Shown here: positions 14,975-22,117 of the stretch, one piece after another
Position numbering within the stretch: position 1 is the stretch's first letter
Layout of the letters: each line of letters opens with the position of its first letter
Assembly (NCBI GenBank): GCA_902801325.1
Contig: CADCHQ010000014.1
Span: 1 to 64,000, forward strand
Length of the DNA stretch: 64,000 bases
Reading direction: 5' to 3'
Source: an uncultured Bacteroidales bacterium
GTDB lineage: Bacteria > Bacteroidota > Bacteroidia > Bacteroidales > Bacteroidaceae
Program-made: the position numbers and the translations under genes
Notes under the pieces: model-generated
Databases searched by the model: none
Told to the model about the DNA's origin: nothing
Seen by the model: the letters and a program-made list of their open reading frames with translations, nothing else

Positions 14975-16489
14975 ATGTTAACATCAACTGACAAAGCATT
15001 GCTTGAGGCTAAAGGCATCAGCGAAGCACAACTCGAACAACAATTGAATGACTTTACGAAAGGCTTCCCCTTCCTTGAATTGGCTGGAGCAGCAGCTGTA
15101 GGTAGAGGTATATTGGCTTTAGACGAAGATGCTCAGCAATGTAGCATCAAGAAGTGGCAAGATTATAAGGCCGAAGGTCATAAGATAACTAAGTTCGTTC
15201 CTGCTTCTGGTGCTGCAAGTCGCATGTTCAAGGATCTATTTGAATTCCTTGATGCTGATTATGATGTGCCTACCAAGAATGTAGAATGCCGTTTCTTCGA
15301 AGGTATTCATGATTTTGCTTTCTTCCAAGCCCTTGATGATGCTTGTCAGGTAGTGGAAGGTAAAGGAGTAGATGCTTTGGTCGAAGAAGGTGAATACAAG
15401 AGTGTGGTTGCTTGCCTTCTGGGTGCTGATGGTTTGAACTATGGCCAGTTGCCAAAGGGTTTGCTTCAGTTCCATTCCTATGACGATGAGGTTCGTACTC
15501 CATTGGAAGAGCATTTGGTGGAAGCCGCTCTTTATGCTTCTTCTCGTGGTGAGGCTGATGTTCACTTCACAGTAAGTACAGAGCATCGTGAATTGTTCGA
15601 GGCTTTGGTTGAACGCATTCGTCCAGATTATGAAAAGCGCTTTGGCATTCGTTACCACATTAGTTTCTCTGAACAAAAGCCCAGCACAGATACTGTTGCA
15701 GCTAATATGGATAATACTCCTTTCCGTCAGGATGATGGTTCCTTGCTCTTCCGTCCAGGTGGACATGGTGCATTGATTCGCAATCTGGGTGACTTGGATA
15801 GTGATGTAGTCTTCATTAAGAACATCGATAATGTTGTACCCGATCGCTTGAAGCCTGTTACTGTTACTTGGAAACAAGTGATTGCTGGTGTGCTTGTTGG
15901 CTTACAAAGCAAATCATTTGCTTATCTGCAAAAGCTCGATAATGGTTGTGGCCGTGCTGAACTCTTAGAGATAGCAGACTTCCTTGAGAAAGACCTCTGT
16001 ACTCAAGTTCCAGGTTTGCGTGATTTGTCAGATGCAGAATTAGCTGATTGTCTTCGCAAGAAATTGAACCGTCCTATGCGCGTGTGCGGAGTAGTAAAGA
16101 ATGTAGGTGAACCAGGTGGTGGCCCATTCTTGGCTTATAATCCCGACGGAAGCATCTCCCTGCAGATTCTTGAAAGCAGTCAGATAGACAAGAACAATCC
16201 TGAATACGTAAAGATGTTCACCGAAGGCACTCACTTCAATCCCGTTGACCTTGTTTGTGGTATCCGCAATTATAAGGGTGAGCGCTTCGACTTGCCTAAG
16301 TTCGTTGACCCACAGACTGGATTTATCTCACAAAAGAGTAAGAATGGACGTGAATTAAAGGCATTGGAATTGCCCGGACTCTGGAATGGAGCCATGAGTG
16401 ATTGGTCGACAGTCTTTGTTGAAGTTCCCTTGGAGACTTTCAGTCCCGTAAAGATTGTCAACGACCTGCTTCGACCTGAGCACCAGTAA
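14975..16489 (+). CDS. DUF4301 family protein
   Basis: A 504-residue protein typical of Bacteroidota. The N-terminus (LEQQLNDFTKGFPFLELAGAAAVG) and FVPASGAASRMFKDLFEFL are family hallmarks. FVPASGAASRM followed by GQLPKGLLQFHSY and RTPLEEHLVEA resembles the nucleotide- and sugar-binding parts of UDP-sugar pyrophosphorylases, so a nucleotidyltransferase fold is plausible; this is an inference. No signal peptide or membrane segment. The start at 14975 (MLTSTDKALLEAKG) was chosen over an upstream 14900 because a TATTTTTG promoter element near 14917-14924 would lie inside the longer form. Confidence 0.85.
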   Translation: MLTSTDKALLEAKGISEAQLEQQLNDFTKGFPFLELAGAAAVGRGILALDEDAQQCSIKKWQDYKAEGHKITKFVPASGAASRMFKDLFEFLDADYDVPTKNVECRFFEGIHDFAFFQALDDACQVVEGKGVDALVEEGEYKSVVACLLGADGLNYGQLPKGLLQFHSYDDEVRTPLEEHLVEAALYASSRGEADVHFTVSTEHRELFEALVERIRPDYEKRFGIRYHISFSEQKPSTDTVAANMDNTPFRQDDGSLLFRPGGHGALIRNLGDLDSDVVFIKNIDNVVPDRLKPVTVTWKQVIAGVLVGLQSKSFAYLQKLDNGCGRAELLEIADFLEKDLCTQVPGLRDLSDAELADCLRKKLNRPMRVCGVVKNVGEPGGGPFLAYNPDGSISLQILESSQIDKNNPEYVKMFTEGTHFNPVDLVCGIRNYKGERFDLPKFVDPQTGFISQKSKNGRELKALELPGLWNGAMSDWSTVFVEVPLETFSPVKIVNDLLRPEHQ

Positions 16490-16493
16490 TAAG

Positions 16494-16556
16494 ATGAAGG
16501 GTGAAAGGTGAAGGGTGAAAGGTGAAGGGTGAAAGGTGAAGGATTAAGGATTAAGT
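16494..16556 (+). repeat. GGTGAAG-type tandem repeat after the DUF4301 gene
   Basis: About four copies of a 14-bp unit (GGTGAAAGGTGAAG). Simple-sequence tract, no function apparent. Confidence 0.8.
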
Positions 16557-16605
16557 TTTTTTGGCTTAGATCGTTTGTCTTCAGCTTTAGCCTTTAGACA
16601 ATAAA

Positions 16606-16637
16606 ATAAGGGACTTGAAATTGCTCAAGTCCCTTAT
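16606..16637. terminator. Bidirectional terminator
   Basis: A perfect 13-bp inverted repeat, ATAAGGGACTTGA and its complement, with a 6-nt loop lies between two convergent transcription units. Confidence 0.85.
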
Positions 16638-16638
16638 C

Positions 16639-16842
16639 TTATTTAATCCTTTTCGATAACAACTGTCTGAACTCTTCCAATTGCTTCAAGAACTGACCCT
16701 CATCAAGGTCGGGATAGAATTTCATCAAAAACTCCTTGAAGGCATTGATGGCATGCATCCTGCCTTGTGAGCGTCCTGCTTGCAAACCACTTTGGAATGG
16801 TGTGTGTGGCAGTAGTGAACGATTGAAGTTTCCGTCACTCAT
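16639..16842 (-). CDS. Small conserved hypothetical protein
   Basis: A 67-residue soluble protein (MSDGNFNRSLLPHTPFQSG start, KFYPDLDEGQFLKQLEEFRQ helix). Its start overlaps the stop of the holin-like gene by 4 nt and it is the last gene of a three-gene operon with YtxH and holin-X proteins. No catalytic motif is visible. Context suggests an envelope-stress role, without direct support. Confidence 0.75.
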   Translation of the reverse strand: MSDGNFNRSLLPHTPFQSGLQAGRSQGRMHAINAFKEFLMKFYPDLDEGQFLKQLEEFRQLLSKRIK

Positions 16843-17423
16843 TTGCGACGACGACGTTTGCGGCCAAAGACATTTGTAAAGGCTCGGATGATGGCTAACA
16901 CTATGCGTAAGCCTTCATAGGCGGCAAATCCACGACTCATCCAGTTGCTGACATATTCAACCTGATTGGCAGGTTTCTCACCCGTGTGCATCATTTGGCT
17001 AAAGCCTGATGCCATACGAGTGCGACTCTGCTTCAGTTCTTCCGACACTTGTTCTCCATCGATAGGAGTCTCGTCAACAGTGAACAGGCTGTTCATCATT
17101 TCAGTTATGGGAATAATAACCCATAGCGTTCTGTAGTGCCAGAATATAAGCAAGAGCACAATTACCAAAGCGGTAACACAAGCAAAGCCCCAAGCTGTGC
17201 TTCCTAATGCTTGCCCGATGATGTATGCCAGAAAGAAGGAAAAGAATAGCAGGACCATTCCGCCCAGCACCAAGCAAACAACGGCAATGGCCAATCGGGA
17301 GAGTATGACAGATAGTTTGTCACGTGTCTCCACAAGCAAAGCCTTCTTTTGAAGTCCCACGTAAGCACGAGACTCCATCAGAAGGTCTTGCATCTGTTGT
17401 TTGGTTTCGCTGAATCCGAACAT
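16839..17423 (-). CDS. Holin-X-like membrane protein (PF07332 type)
   Basis: A 194-residue protein with two adjacent membrane helices (LAIAVVCLVLGGMVLLFFSF and ACVTALVIVLLLIFW) after an N-terminal amphipathic segment, as in the so-called phage holin superfamily III proteins. In non-phage genomes these sit with YtxH proteins, exactly as here, and are envelope proteins rather than lysis proteins. The arginine/lysine-rich end (FGRKRRRRK) should be cytoplasmic. Confidence 0.8.
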   Translation of the reverse strand: MFGFSETKQQMQDLLMESRAYVGLQKKALLVETRDKLSVILSRLAIAVVCLVLGGMVLLFFSFFLAYIIGQALGSTAWGFACVTALVIVLLLIFWHYRTLWVIIPITEMMNSLFTVDETPIDGEQVSEELKQSRTRMASGFSQMMHTGEKPANQVEYVSNWMSRGFAAYEGLRIVLAIIRAFTNVFGRKRRRRK

Positions 17424-17518
17424 CTTTGTTTAATTATAATTGGCTAAAGGCAAAGGGCTAAAGGCAAATGGCCTGAGCGTTTTCATCTTGGTCTTTTGCC
17501 TTTCGTCAGCCCAAGTCT

Positions 17519-17725
17519 TTACTCCTCTTCAGGCTGAAGTTCTTCGGCAATCTCATCAACGAGACTGCTCATCTCCTTTGAGGACAGACGAATGCCGCGC
17601 TTGCGTAGAGCCTCGGCAATGCGATCACGAAGTTCGCTTCCCTTTTCAGGTGCTAACAACAAACCTGCGGCAGCTCCAATGGCAGCTCCGCCTACGAATG
17701 CTACAAAATAACTAAATGCTCTCAT
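17519..17725 (-). CDS. YtxH domain protein
   Basis: A 68-residue protein with one Gly/Ala-rich membrane helix near the N-terminus (FVGGAAIGAAAGLLLAPEKG) and the APxxG turn typical of YtxH, followed by an acidic helix. First gene of the small minus-strand operon; a TACATTTG element at 17762-17769 (minus strand) is its probable promoter. YtxH proteins are linked to general stress in other phyla. Confidence 0.85.
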   Translation of the reverse strand: MRAFSYFVAFVGGAAIGAAAGLLLAPEKGSELRDRIAEALRKRGIRLSSKEMSSLVDEIAEELQPEEE

Positions 17726-17761
17726 AGCTGTTTTTATTAATGGTTAGTAATGTATCTGGGG

Positions 17762-17769
17762 CAAATGTA
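17762..17769 (-). promoter_or_regulatory. Promoter -7 element of the YtxH operon
   Basis: TACATTTG on the minus strand, 37 bp before the ATG at 17725. Confidence 0.5.
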
Positions 17770-17842
17770 CAAAATAATTCATAATTCATTATTCACAATT
17801 CATAATTATTTGTCTTCTTTAACTTTTTTTAGGCTTAAAGCC

Positions 17843-17873
17843 TTTGTCATGTCCATAATATTCGGTATTTTTG
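17843..17873 (+). promoter_or_regulatory. Promoter of the SPOR lipoprotein-ruvX genes
   Basis: TTTG at 17843-17846, 19 bp, then TATTTTTG at 17866-17873; start expected near 17880. Confidence 0.7.
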
Positions 17874-17917
17874 TAGCGAATTAGATGATAATTACATTAA
17901 TATATCGTTTTTAAGTT

Positions 17918-18415
17918 ATGAAAAGATTATTCTTTTTGGGTTCGGCCCTCGTAATGGTGCTGGCCATGACAAGCTGCAAGAGCAGCGAGAGTGCTTACAA
18001 GAAGGCTTATGAGAAAGCTCAGGCTGCTCAGCAGACACAACCCGTAGTGGGTACTACTCAGCAACAGACTCCTGTTCAGGTTACTCCCGTAACTCCTCAG
18101 CAGCAGACTCCCGTTACCACTACTGATTACAGCAACGTCAGTGTTCGCACAGAAGCTGTTACGCTTGTTAGCGGTGCCGGCTTGAAAGCATTCAGCGTAG
18201 TAGTTGGTTCATTTGGTCTTCAGAGCAATGCCCAGAGTCTGCAGTCTACTTTGGCTCAGAAGGGTTATGCTGCCCAGATTGTATCAGCTGTTGTCAACGG
18301 AATGACAATGTATCGCGTTGTTGCTACCACTCACGACACAAAGGACCAAGCTGCTCAGAGCCGTGCTGCCCTGATGGGTACATATCCCGATGCTTGGTTG
18401 CTTTACAAGAAGTAA
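17918..18415 (+). CDS. SPOR-domain lipoprotein
   Basis: A 165-residue protein with a lipoprotein signal (MKRLFFLGSALVMVLAMTSC; Cys20 is the lipidated residue), a Gln/Thr/Pro-rich linker (about 35-75) and a C-terminal SPOR fold (KAFSVVVGSFGLQSNAQSL onward). SPOR domains bind denuded peptidoglycan at division sites, so a periplasmic role in division or wall remodelling is likely. It is followed 19 bp later by ruvX. Confidence 0.9.
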   Translation: MKRLFFLGSALVMVLAMTSCKSSESAYKKAYEKAQAAQQTQPVVGTTQQQTPVQVTPVTPQQQTPVTTTDYSNVSVRTEAVTLVSGAGLKAFSVVVGSFGLQSNAQSLQSTLAQKGYAAQIVSAVVNGMTMYRVVATTHDTKDQAAQSRAALMGTYPDAWLLYKK

Positions 18416-18434
18416 GAACTAAAGCACACGATTT

Positions 18435-18851
18435 GTGTCCAGAGTTCTTGCTATAGACTATGGGGTCCGTCGCACAGGAATTGCTGTGACGGACCCCTTA
18501 CAAATTATCGCCAATGGCCTGACAACCGTTGATACGCGACAATTGCTTGCTTTCATACAAGACTATGTAAAGCGAGAGACAGTTGAGCGCTTTGTCATTG
18601 GACGTCCTATGCAAACCAATGGGCGAGAGAGTGAGAACCTGAAGAACGTGGAGAAGTTCGTTGAGCAACTACAAAAGGCTTTACCCAATATCCCTGTTAC
18701 TTGGTGGGATGAACGATACACAAGTGTACTAGCTCATCAGACGATGTTGGAGAGCGGTATTGGCAAGATGGCTCGACGCAACAAAGCCTTAGTTGATGAG
18801 ATCTCGGCTTGCATTATCCTTCAAGGGTGGATGGAAAGGCGCGTACCTTAA
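18435..18851 (+). CDS. ruvX: RuvX/YqgF-type nuclease
   Basis: A 138-residue RNase H-fold protein with the first motif VLAIDYGVRRTGIAV, the central VIGRPMQTNGRESE and WWDERYTS, and the last acidic motif near VDEISACIILQGW. YqgF proteins act on 16S rRNA 5' ends and possibly on Holliday junctions. The GTG start at 18435 is the best fit, since no ATG precedes the core. It lies between the SPOR lipoprotein and def, a common Bacteroidales order. Confidence 0.92.
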   Translation: MSRVLAIDYGVRRTGIAVTDPLQIIANGLTTVDTRQLLAFIQDYVKRETVERFVIGRPMQTNGRESENLKNVEKFVEQLQKALPNIPVTWWDERYTSVLAHQTMLESGIGKMARRNKALVDEISACIILQGWMERRVP

Positions 18852-18942
18852 TTCACTATTGGTTAAGAATAAGTCTTTAACTTTCAGCTCTTCACTCTTC
18901 ACTTTTTCACCCTTAATTCTTAACTCTTAATTTTATACATAA

Positions 18943-19500
18943 GTGATATTACCAATTTATACATACGGCCAACCAGTATTGCGTAAGGTGGCAGAAGAGA
19001 TTGATGAGACTTATCCGCAATTGCCCGAACTCATACAAAACATGTGGGACACACTCGCTCGCAGTGAAGGCATAGGTCTTGCTGCTCCTCAGGTGGGCTT
19101 GAGCATTCGTCTGGTTGTCATCGACCTTGATGTCATAAGCGAGGACTTGCCTGAATACAAGGACTTCAAACGCGTATTCATTAATCCCTATATCGAGGAG
19201 TATGACGATACGGAAACAGATGTAATGGAGGAGGGTTGCCTTTCTCTCCCAGGTATTCATGAGAAGGTTCGTCGTCCGACTCGCATTCGTCTCACTTGGC
19301 AGGATGAACAATTCCAGGAACATGATGAATGGATTGACGGCTATCTTGCTCGTGTGCTTCAGCATGAGGTTGATCATCTCGAAGGTGAAGTCTTTACTGA
19401 TCATCTGAAAGGCCTTCGTCGCCAGATGATTAAGAGCAGTCTCAACGACTTAGTTAAAGGCCGCTTCTCTTGCTCCTACAAGGTGAAATTAAAGAAGTGA
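18943..19500 (+). CDS. def: Peptide deformylase
   Basis: A 185-residue metalloenzyme removing formyl from initiator Met. The three motifs are intact: GIGLAAPQVG, EGCLSLPG (metal Cys) and HEVDHLEG (two metal His). The start appears to be GTG at 18943 (MILPIYTYGQPVLR). It works with Met aminopeptidase, encoded about 13 kb to the left. Its stop is 1 bp before the left unit of a palindromic repeat pair. Confidence 0.95.
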   Translation: MILPIYTYGQPVLRKVAEEIDETYPQLPELIQNMWDTLARSEGIGLAAPQVGLSIRLVVIDLDVISEDLPEYKDFKRVFINPYIEEYDDTETDVMEEGCLSLPGIHEKVRRPTRIRLTWQDEQFQEHDEWIDGYLARVLQHEVDHLEGEVFTDHLKGLRRQMIKSSLNDLVKGRFSCSYKVKLKK

Positions 19501-19501
19501 A

Positions 19502-19615
19502 GACTCATCCCGTCCCTCCCTTTAGGGAGGGGGGAGTAATAATGAAATCATGAAGAAGTACCTCTTACTTTTCCTATTATTTTTTCTTCCCTTTAAGGGG
19601 AGGCTAGGAGGGGTC
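19502..19615 (+). repeat. GC-palindrome left-right pair spanning the start of the TPR gene
   Basis: A left unit at 19502-19533 (GACTC, CCCTCCC/GGGAGGG) and a right unit at 19586-19615 (TTCCCTT/AAGGGGAGG, then GGAGGGGTC). The 52 bp between them contain the start codon and the first signal-peptide codons; the right unit is translated as PFKGRLGGVL inside the hydrophobic core. Confidence 0.85.
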
Positions 19616-21544
19616 CTTCTTCTCCATGCCCAAATCAATACCGACCGTGTGATGCTTATGGGGCGTAATGCCCTCTATTATGAGGATTATGTGCTCTCCA
19701 TTCAGCGATTCAACATGGTCATTAATGCCAAGCCTTTCCTATCCGAACCATATTTCTTTCGTGGTTTGGCCAAGTTCTATCTTGAGGATTACAAGGGAGC
19801 AGAACTCGATTGCTCGAATGCCATCGAACGTAATCCTTATACCGAAGACCCCTATGTCTTGCGTGGCCTATGCCGAGTCAATATGAAAGCCTATGATTTG
19901 GCTGAGCAAGACTATCTTCGTTCCACAGATATTAATCCACGCAATCAAGGTTCGCTTCATAATCTCGTTCTCTGCCAGATGGAACAGAAAGCCTATGAAC
20001 GAGCCGACAGCAGTCTTGATGTCATGATTCGTCGCTGGCCTAAGGAAGCCGAAGGCTATACGATGAAGGCTCAGGTTTGTTTCGCTCAGTCGGATACGAC
20101 ACATGCAGTAGAATGGATTGATCGTGCTCTTGAGGTTAATCCCTATGAAGGTCCTGCTTGGAGCATGAAGGCTATGGTTGTCCTCAATCGCGGACAATAC
20201 AAAGAAGGGGAGGAGTATCTCGATAAAGCTATCGTGCAACTGCCTCGTAATGCAAGCTTGTACATCAATCGTGCTCTTTCGCGTTTCCAGCAACAAAACC
20301 TCCGAGGTGCTATGTCCGACTATGATGCTGCGCTCGAGATTGAGCCCGGCAACTATCTGGGACACTTCAATCGCGGACTTCTTCGTGCACAGGTGGGCGA
20401 TGATAACCGAGCCATCGAGGACTTTAACTTCGTTCTCGAACAAGAACCTGACAACACAATTGCCCTCTACAATCGTGCCCTTTTGCTCGACCAAACGGGT
20501 GATTACAAAGGTGCACTTCGCGACATTTCAGCAGTTATCAAGGATTATCCCGAATTCTGGACGGGATATCAGACACGTGCTCAGATTCGTCGCAAGTTGG
20601 GTGATATCTATGGTGCAGAACGCGATGAATTTAAGGTTCTTAAGGCAGAGATGGAGAAGCGTACGGGTACATACAAAAGTAAAGCCAAGACCAGAAAGAA
20701 GAGTGAACGCAATCCCGAGGACTATAACAAACTTGTGGAAGCCGACACACAAGAACCAGAACGCGAGGAATATGCAAGCGAGTATCGTGGCAAGGTGCAG
20801 AATCGCCAGACTGATATGATACCGCTTCCCCTCTATGTGCTCACGTATTACAAGCACGCCAGTCAATTGGCAAGTTACATTCCTTATCATCGCACGATAG
20901 AACAATTTAATCAGACGGGTCAACTTCCGCTTCCACTCTATCTCTCCAATGCTGAGGCTAATGCTTCGGAAGAGCGTGTCCAACAGCACTTTGCCGATGT
21001 TGCGGCTGTTACTGAAGTCTTGGGCGATAGTCCCGAAACCACAGGCCTCCACCTTCGTCGTGCTATGGACTATTATCACTTGCGCGACTTCGATGCTTGC
21101 CTTACCGACCTCAACCGAGCTGTAGAACTTCAGCCTCTCGTTTGCTTGTCCTATTTCCTTCGTGCTCAAGTGCGTTGTGCTTTGTTGCAGGTTTCTTCGA
21201 GTAAGACTTCTGCTCCATTGTCGCCCACAAGTGATGCTCGCATAGGTTATGGTCAGGCATTGGACGACCTGCGTAAAGTGCTTGAGCTTGAGCCGGATAT
21301 GGTTTACGCACAATATAATATAGGTAACATTTACTTCTACCTTCACGAATACGACCACGCCATCGAGGCCTATTCTCGTGTTCTGGAGATGCAACCTCAG
21401 TTCCCAGAAGCCTATTACAACCGCGGTGTTGTTCGTTTGCTCGATGGCCATCGAGAAGAGGGACTCCGAGATTTAAGTCAGGCAGGTGAACTTGGTCTGT
21501 ATAGTGCTTATAACCTTATCAAAAGGTATTCCAACGCGAAATAA
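19550..21544 (+). CDS. Exported tetratricopeptide-repeat protein
   Basis: A 664-residue protein. The N-terminus is a signal peptide interrupted by a translated repeat unit: MKKYLLLFLLFFL, then PFKGRLGGVL, then LLHAQ with likely cleavage after HAQ. At least ten TPR units follow (for example AEGYTMKAQVCFAQSDTTHA, YNRALLLDQTGDYKGALRD, PEAYYNRGVVRLLDGHREEG), with a charged linker around 370-420. TPR solenoids bind proteins; a periplasmic or surface scaffolding role is inferred. Whether the altered signal peptide is still cleaved is uncertain. Confidence 0.85.
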   Translation: MKKYLLLFLLFFLPFKGRLGGVLLLHAQINTDRVMLMGRNALYYEDYVLSIQRFNMVINAKPFLSEPYFFRGLAKFYLEDYKGAELDCSNAIERNPYTEDPYVLRGLCRVNMKAYDLAEQDYLRSTDINPRNQGSLHNLVLCQMEQKAYERADSSLDVMIRRWPKEAEGYTMKAQVCFAQSDTTHAVEWIDRALEVNPYEGPAWSMKAMVVLNRGQYKEGEEYLDKAIVQLPRNASLYINRALSRFQQQNLRGAMSDYDAALEIEPGNYLGHFNRGLLRAQVGDDNRAIEDFNFVLEQEPDNTIALYNRALLLDQTGDYKGALRDISAVIKDYPEFWTGYQTRAQIRRKLGDIYGAERDEFKVLKAEMEKRTGTYKSKAKTRKKSERNPEDYNKLVEADTQEPEREEYASEYRGKVQNRQTDMIPLPLYVLTYYKHASQLASYIPYHRTIEQFNQTGQLPLPLYLSNAEANASEERVQQHFADVAAVTEVLGDSPETTGLHLRRAMDYYHLRDFDACLTDLNRAVELQPLVCLSYFLRAQVRCALLQVSSSKTSAPLSPTSDARIGYGQALDDLRKVLELEPDMVYAQYNIGNIYFYLHEYDHAIEAYSRVLEMQPQFPEAYYNRGVVRLLDGHREEGLRDLSQAGELGLYSAYNLIKRYSNAK

Positions 21545-21560
21545 TCTTATCGGTAATTTT

Positions 21561-21704
21561 AAGCCATAGGCCTTTGGCAATAAGGCCTTAGGTTCGATGC
21601 TCCTCGAATATAGGTTCGGTGCACCTCGAATATAGGTTCGGCGCACCTCGAATATAGGTTCGGTGTATCTCGAACATAGGTTTGATGTTCCTCGAATATA
21701 GGTT
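21561..21704 (+). repeat. 22-bp tandem array (TAGGTTCGnnGnnCCTCGAATA type)
   Basis: Five or more contiguous units with a period of 22 bp, each with the near-palindrome TCGAAyATAGGTTCG. At the left edge a CCTTATTG/AAGGCCTTAGG-type module is attached. It is the same family as the arrays at 41221, 53474 and 60511, here in the opposite orientation to those at 41221 and 53474. Confidence 0.85.
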
Positions 21705-21705
21705 C

Positions 21706-21837
21706 TTGCTCCGACAAGCTACGCAAGCGTAGGACTTTGTCCGTCCGATTACTTGCTCCAGTTCCTTACGCAAGCGTTGCTTCGCGTCCGATTACTTGCT
21801 CCGACATGCTACGCAAGCGTAGCTTTGCGTCCGATTA
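21706..21837 (+). repeat. 43-bp tandem array with CTACGCAAGCGTAG hairpin
   Basis: Three units of 47, 43 and 42 bp each begin TTGCTCC and end TCCGATTA, with a palindromic CTACGC-AA-GCGTAG centre in two of them. A further partial copy lies at 34930-34965. Confidence 0.85.
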
Positions 21838-21938
21838 GGTATCTCCGGCTACGCCGAGGATAGGATGCACCTCGACAATGCTTTCACTATCTTTGAGTCT
21901 TCTACGAAGTCTCGAAAATAGGATGCATCTCGACATAA

Positions 21939-22058
21939 TCAAATTAAAGCGATGTAGCTACGCTATTCGACCTGTCGTTTTATGCTTACAACAAATCAAA
22001 ATTGCATACAAGCATGCCCTTTTTCTTTTTTTGTAAGCATTATGTCGCTTTAAATTTG
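21939..22058 (+). repeat. Nested inverted repeat upstream of thrS
   Basis: The outer arms are CAAATTAAAGCGA and TCGCTTTAAATTTG (one base longer). The inner arms are GCTTACAA and TTGTAAGC. The right outer arm overlaps the -33 TTTG of the thrS promoter, so the structure could be an operator, a small element or a leader RNA. Function unknown. Confidence 0.65.
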
Positions 22059-22086
22059 CTTATGTTCTCGATTTTCACTATCTTTG
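22055..22086 (+). promoter_or_regulatory. Promoter of the thrS-infC-rpmI-rplT cluster
   Basis: TTTG at 22055-22058, 20 bp, TATCTTTG at 22079-22086; start near 22093. This excludes the in-frame TTG at 22097 and supports the ATG at 22118. Confidence 0.75.
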
Positions 22087-22117
22087 TCACCCGAATTTGA
22101 AAAACGTATACGTACAG

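Larger units (their letters stand above)
21545..22054. other. Gene-free, repeat-filled region before thrS
   Basis: No credible gene. The region holds a 22-bp tandem array, a 43-bp tandem array, a promoter-like TATCTTTG at 21888-21895 followed by AAATAGGATGCATCTCGAC, and a nested inverted repeat running up to the thrS promoter. Confidence 0.75.

Noticed and set aside
16839..17423. Prophage signal from a holin-like protein
   Set aside because: The gene lies with a YtxH gene and a small conserved gene, a common chromosomal operon; no other phage gene is near.
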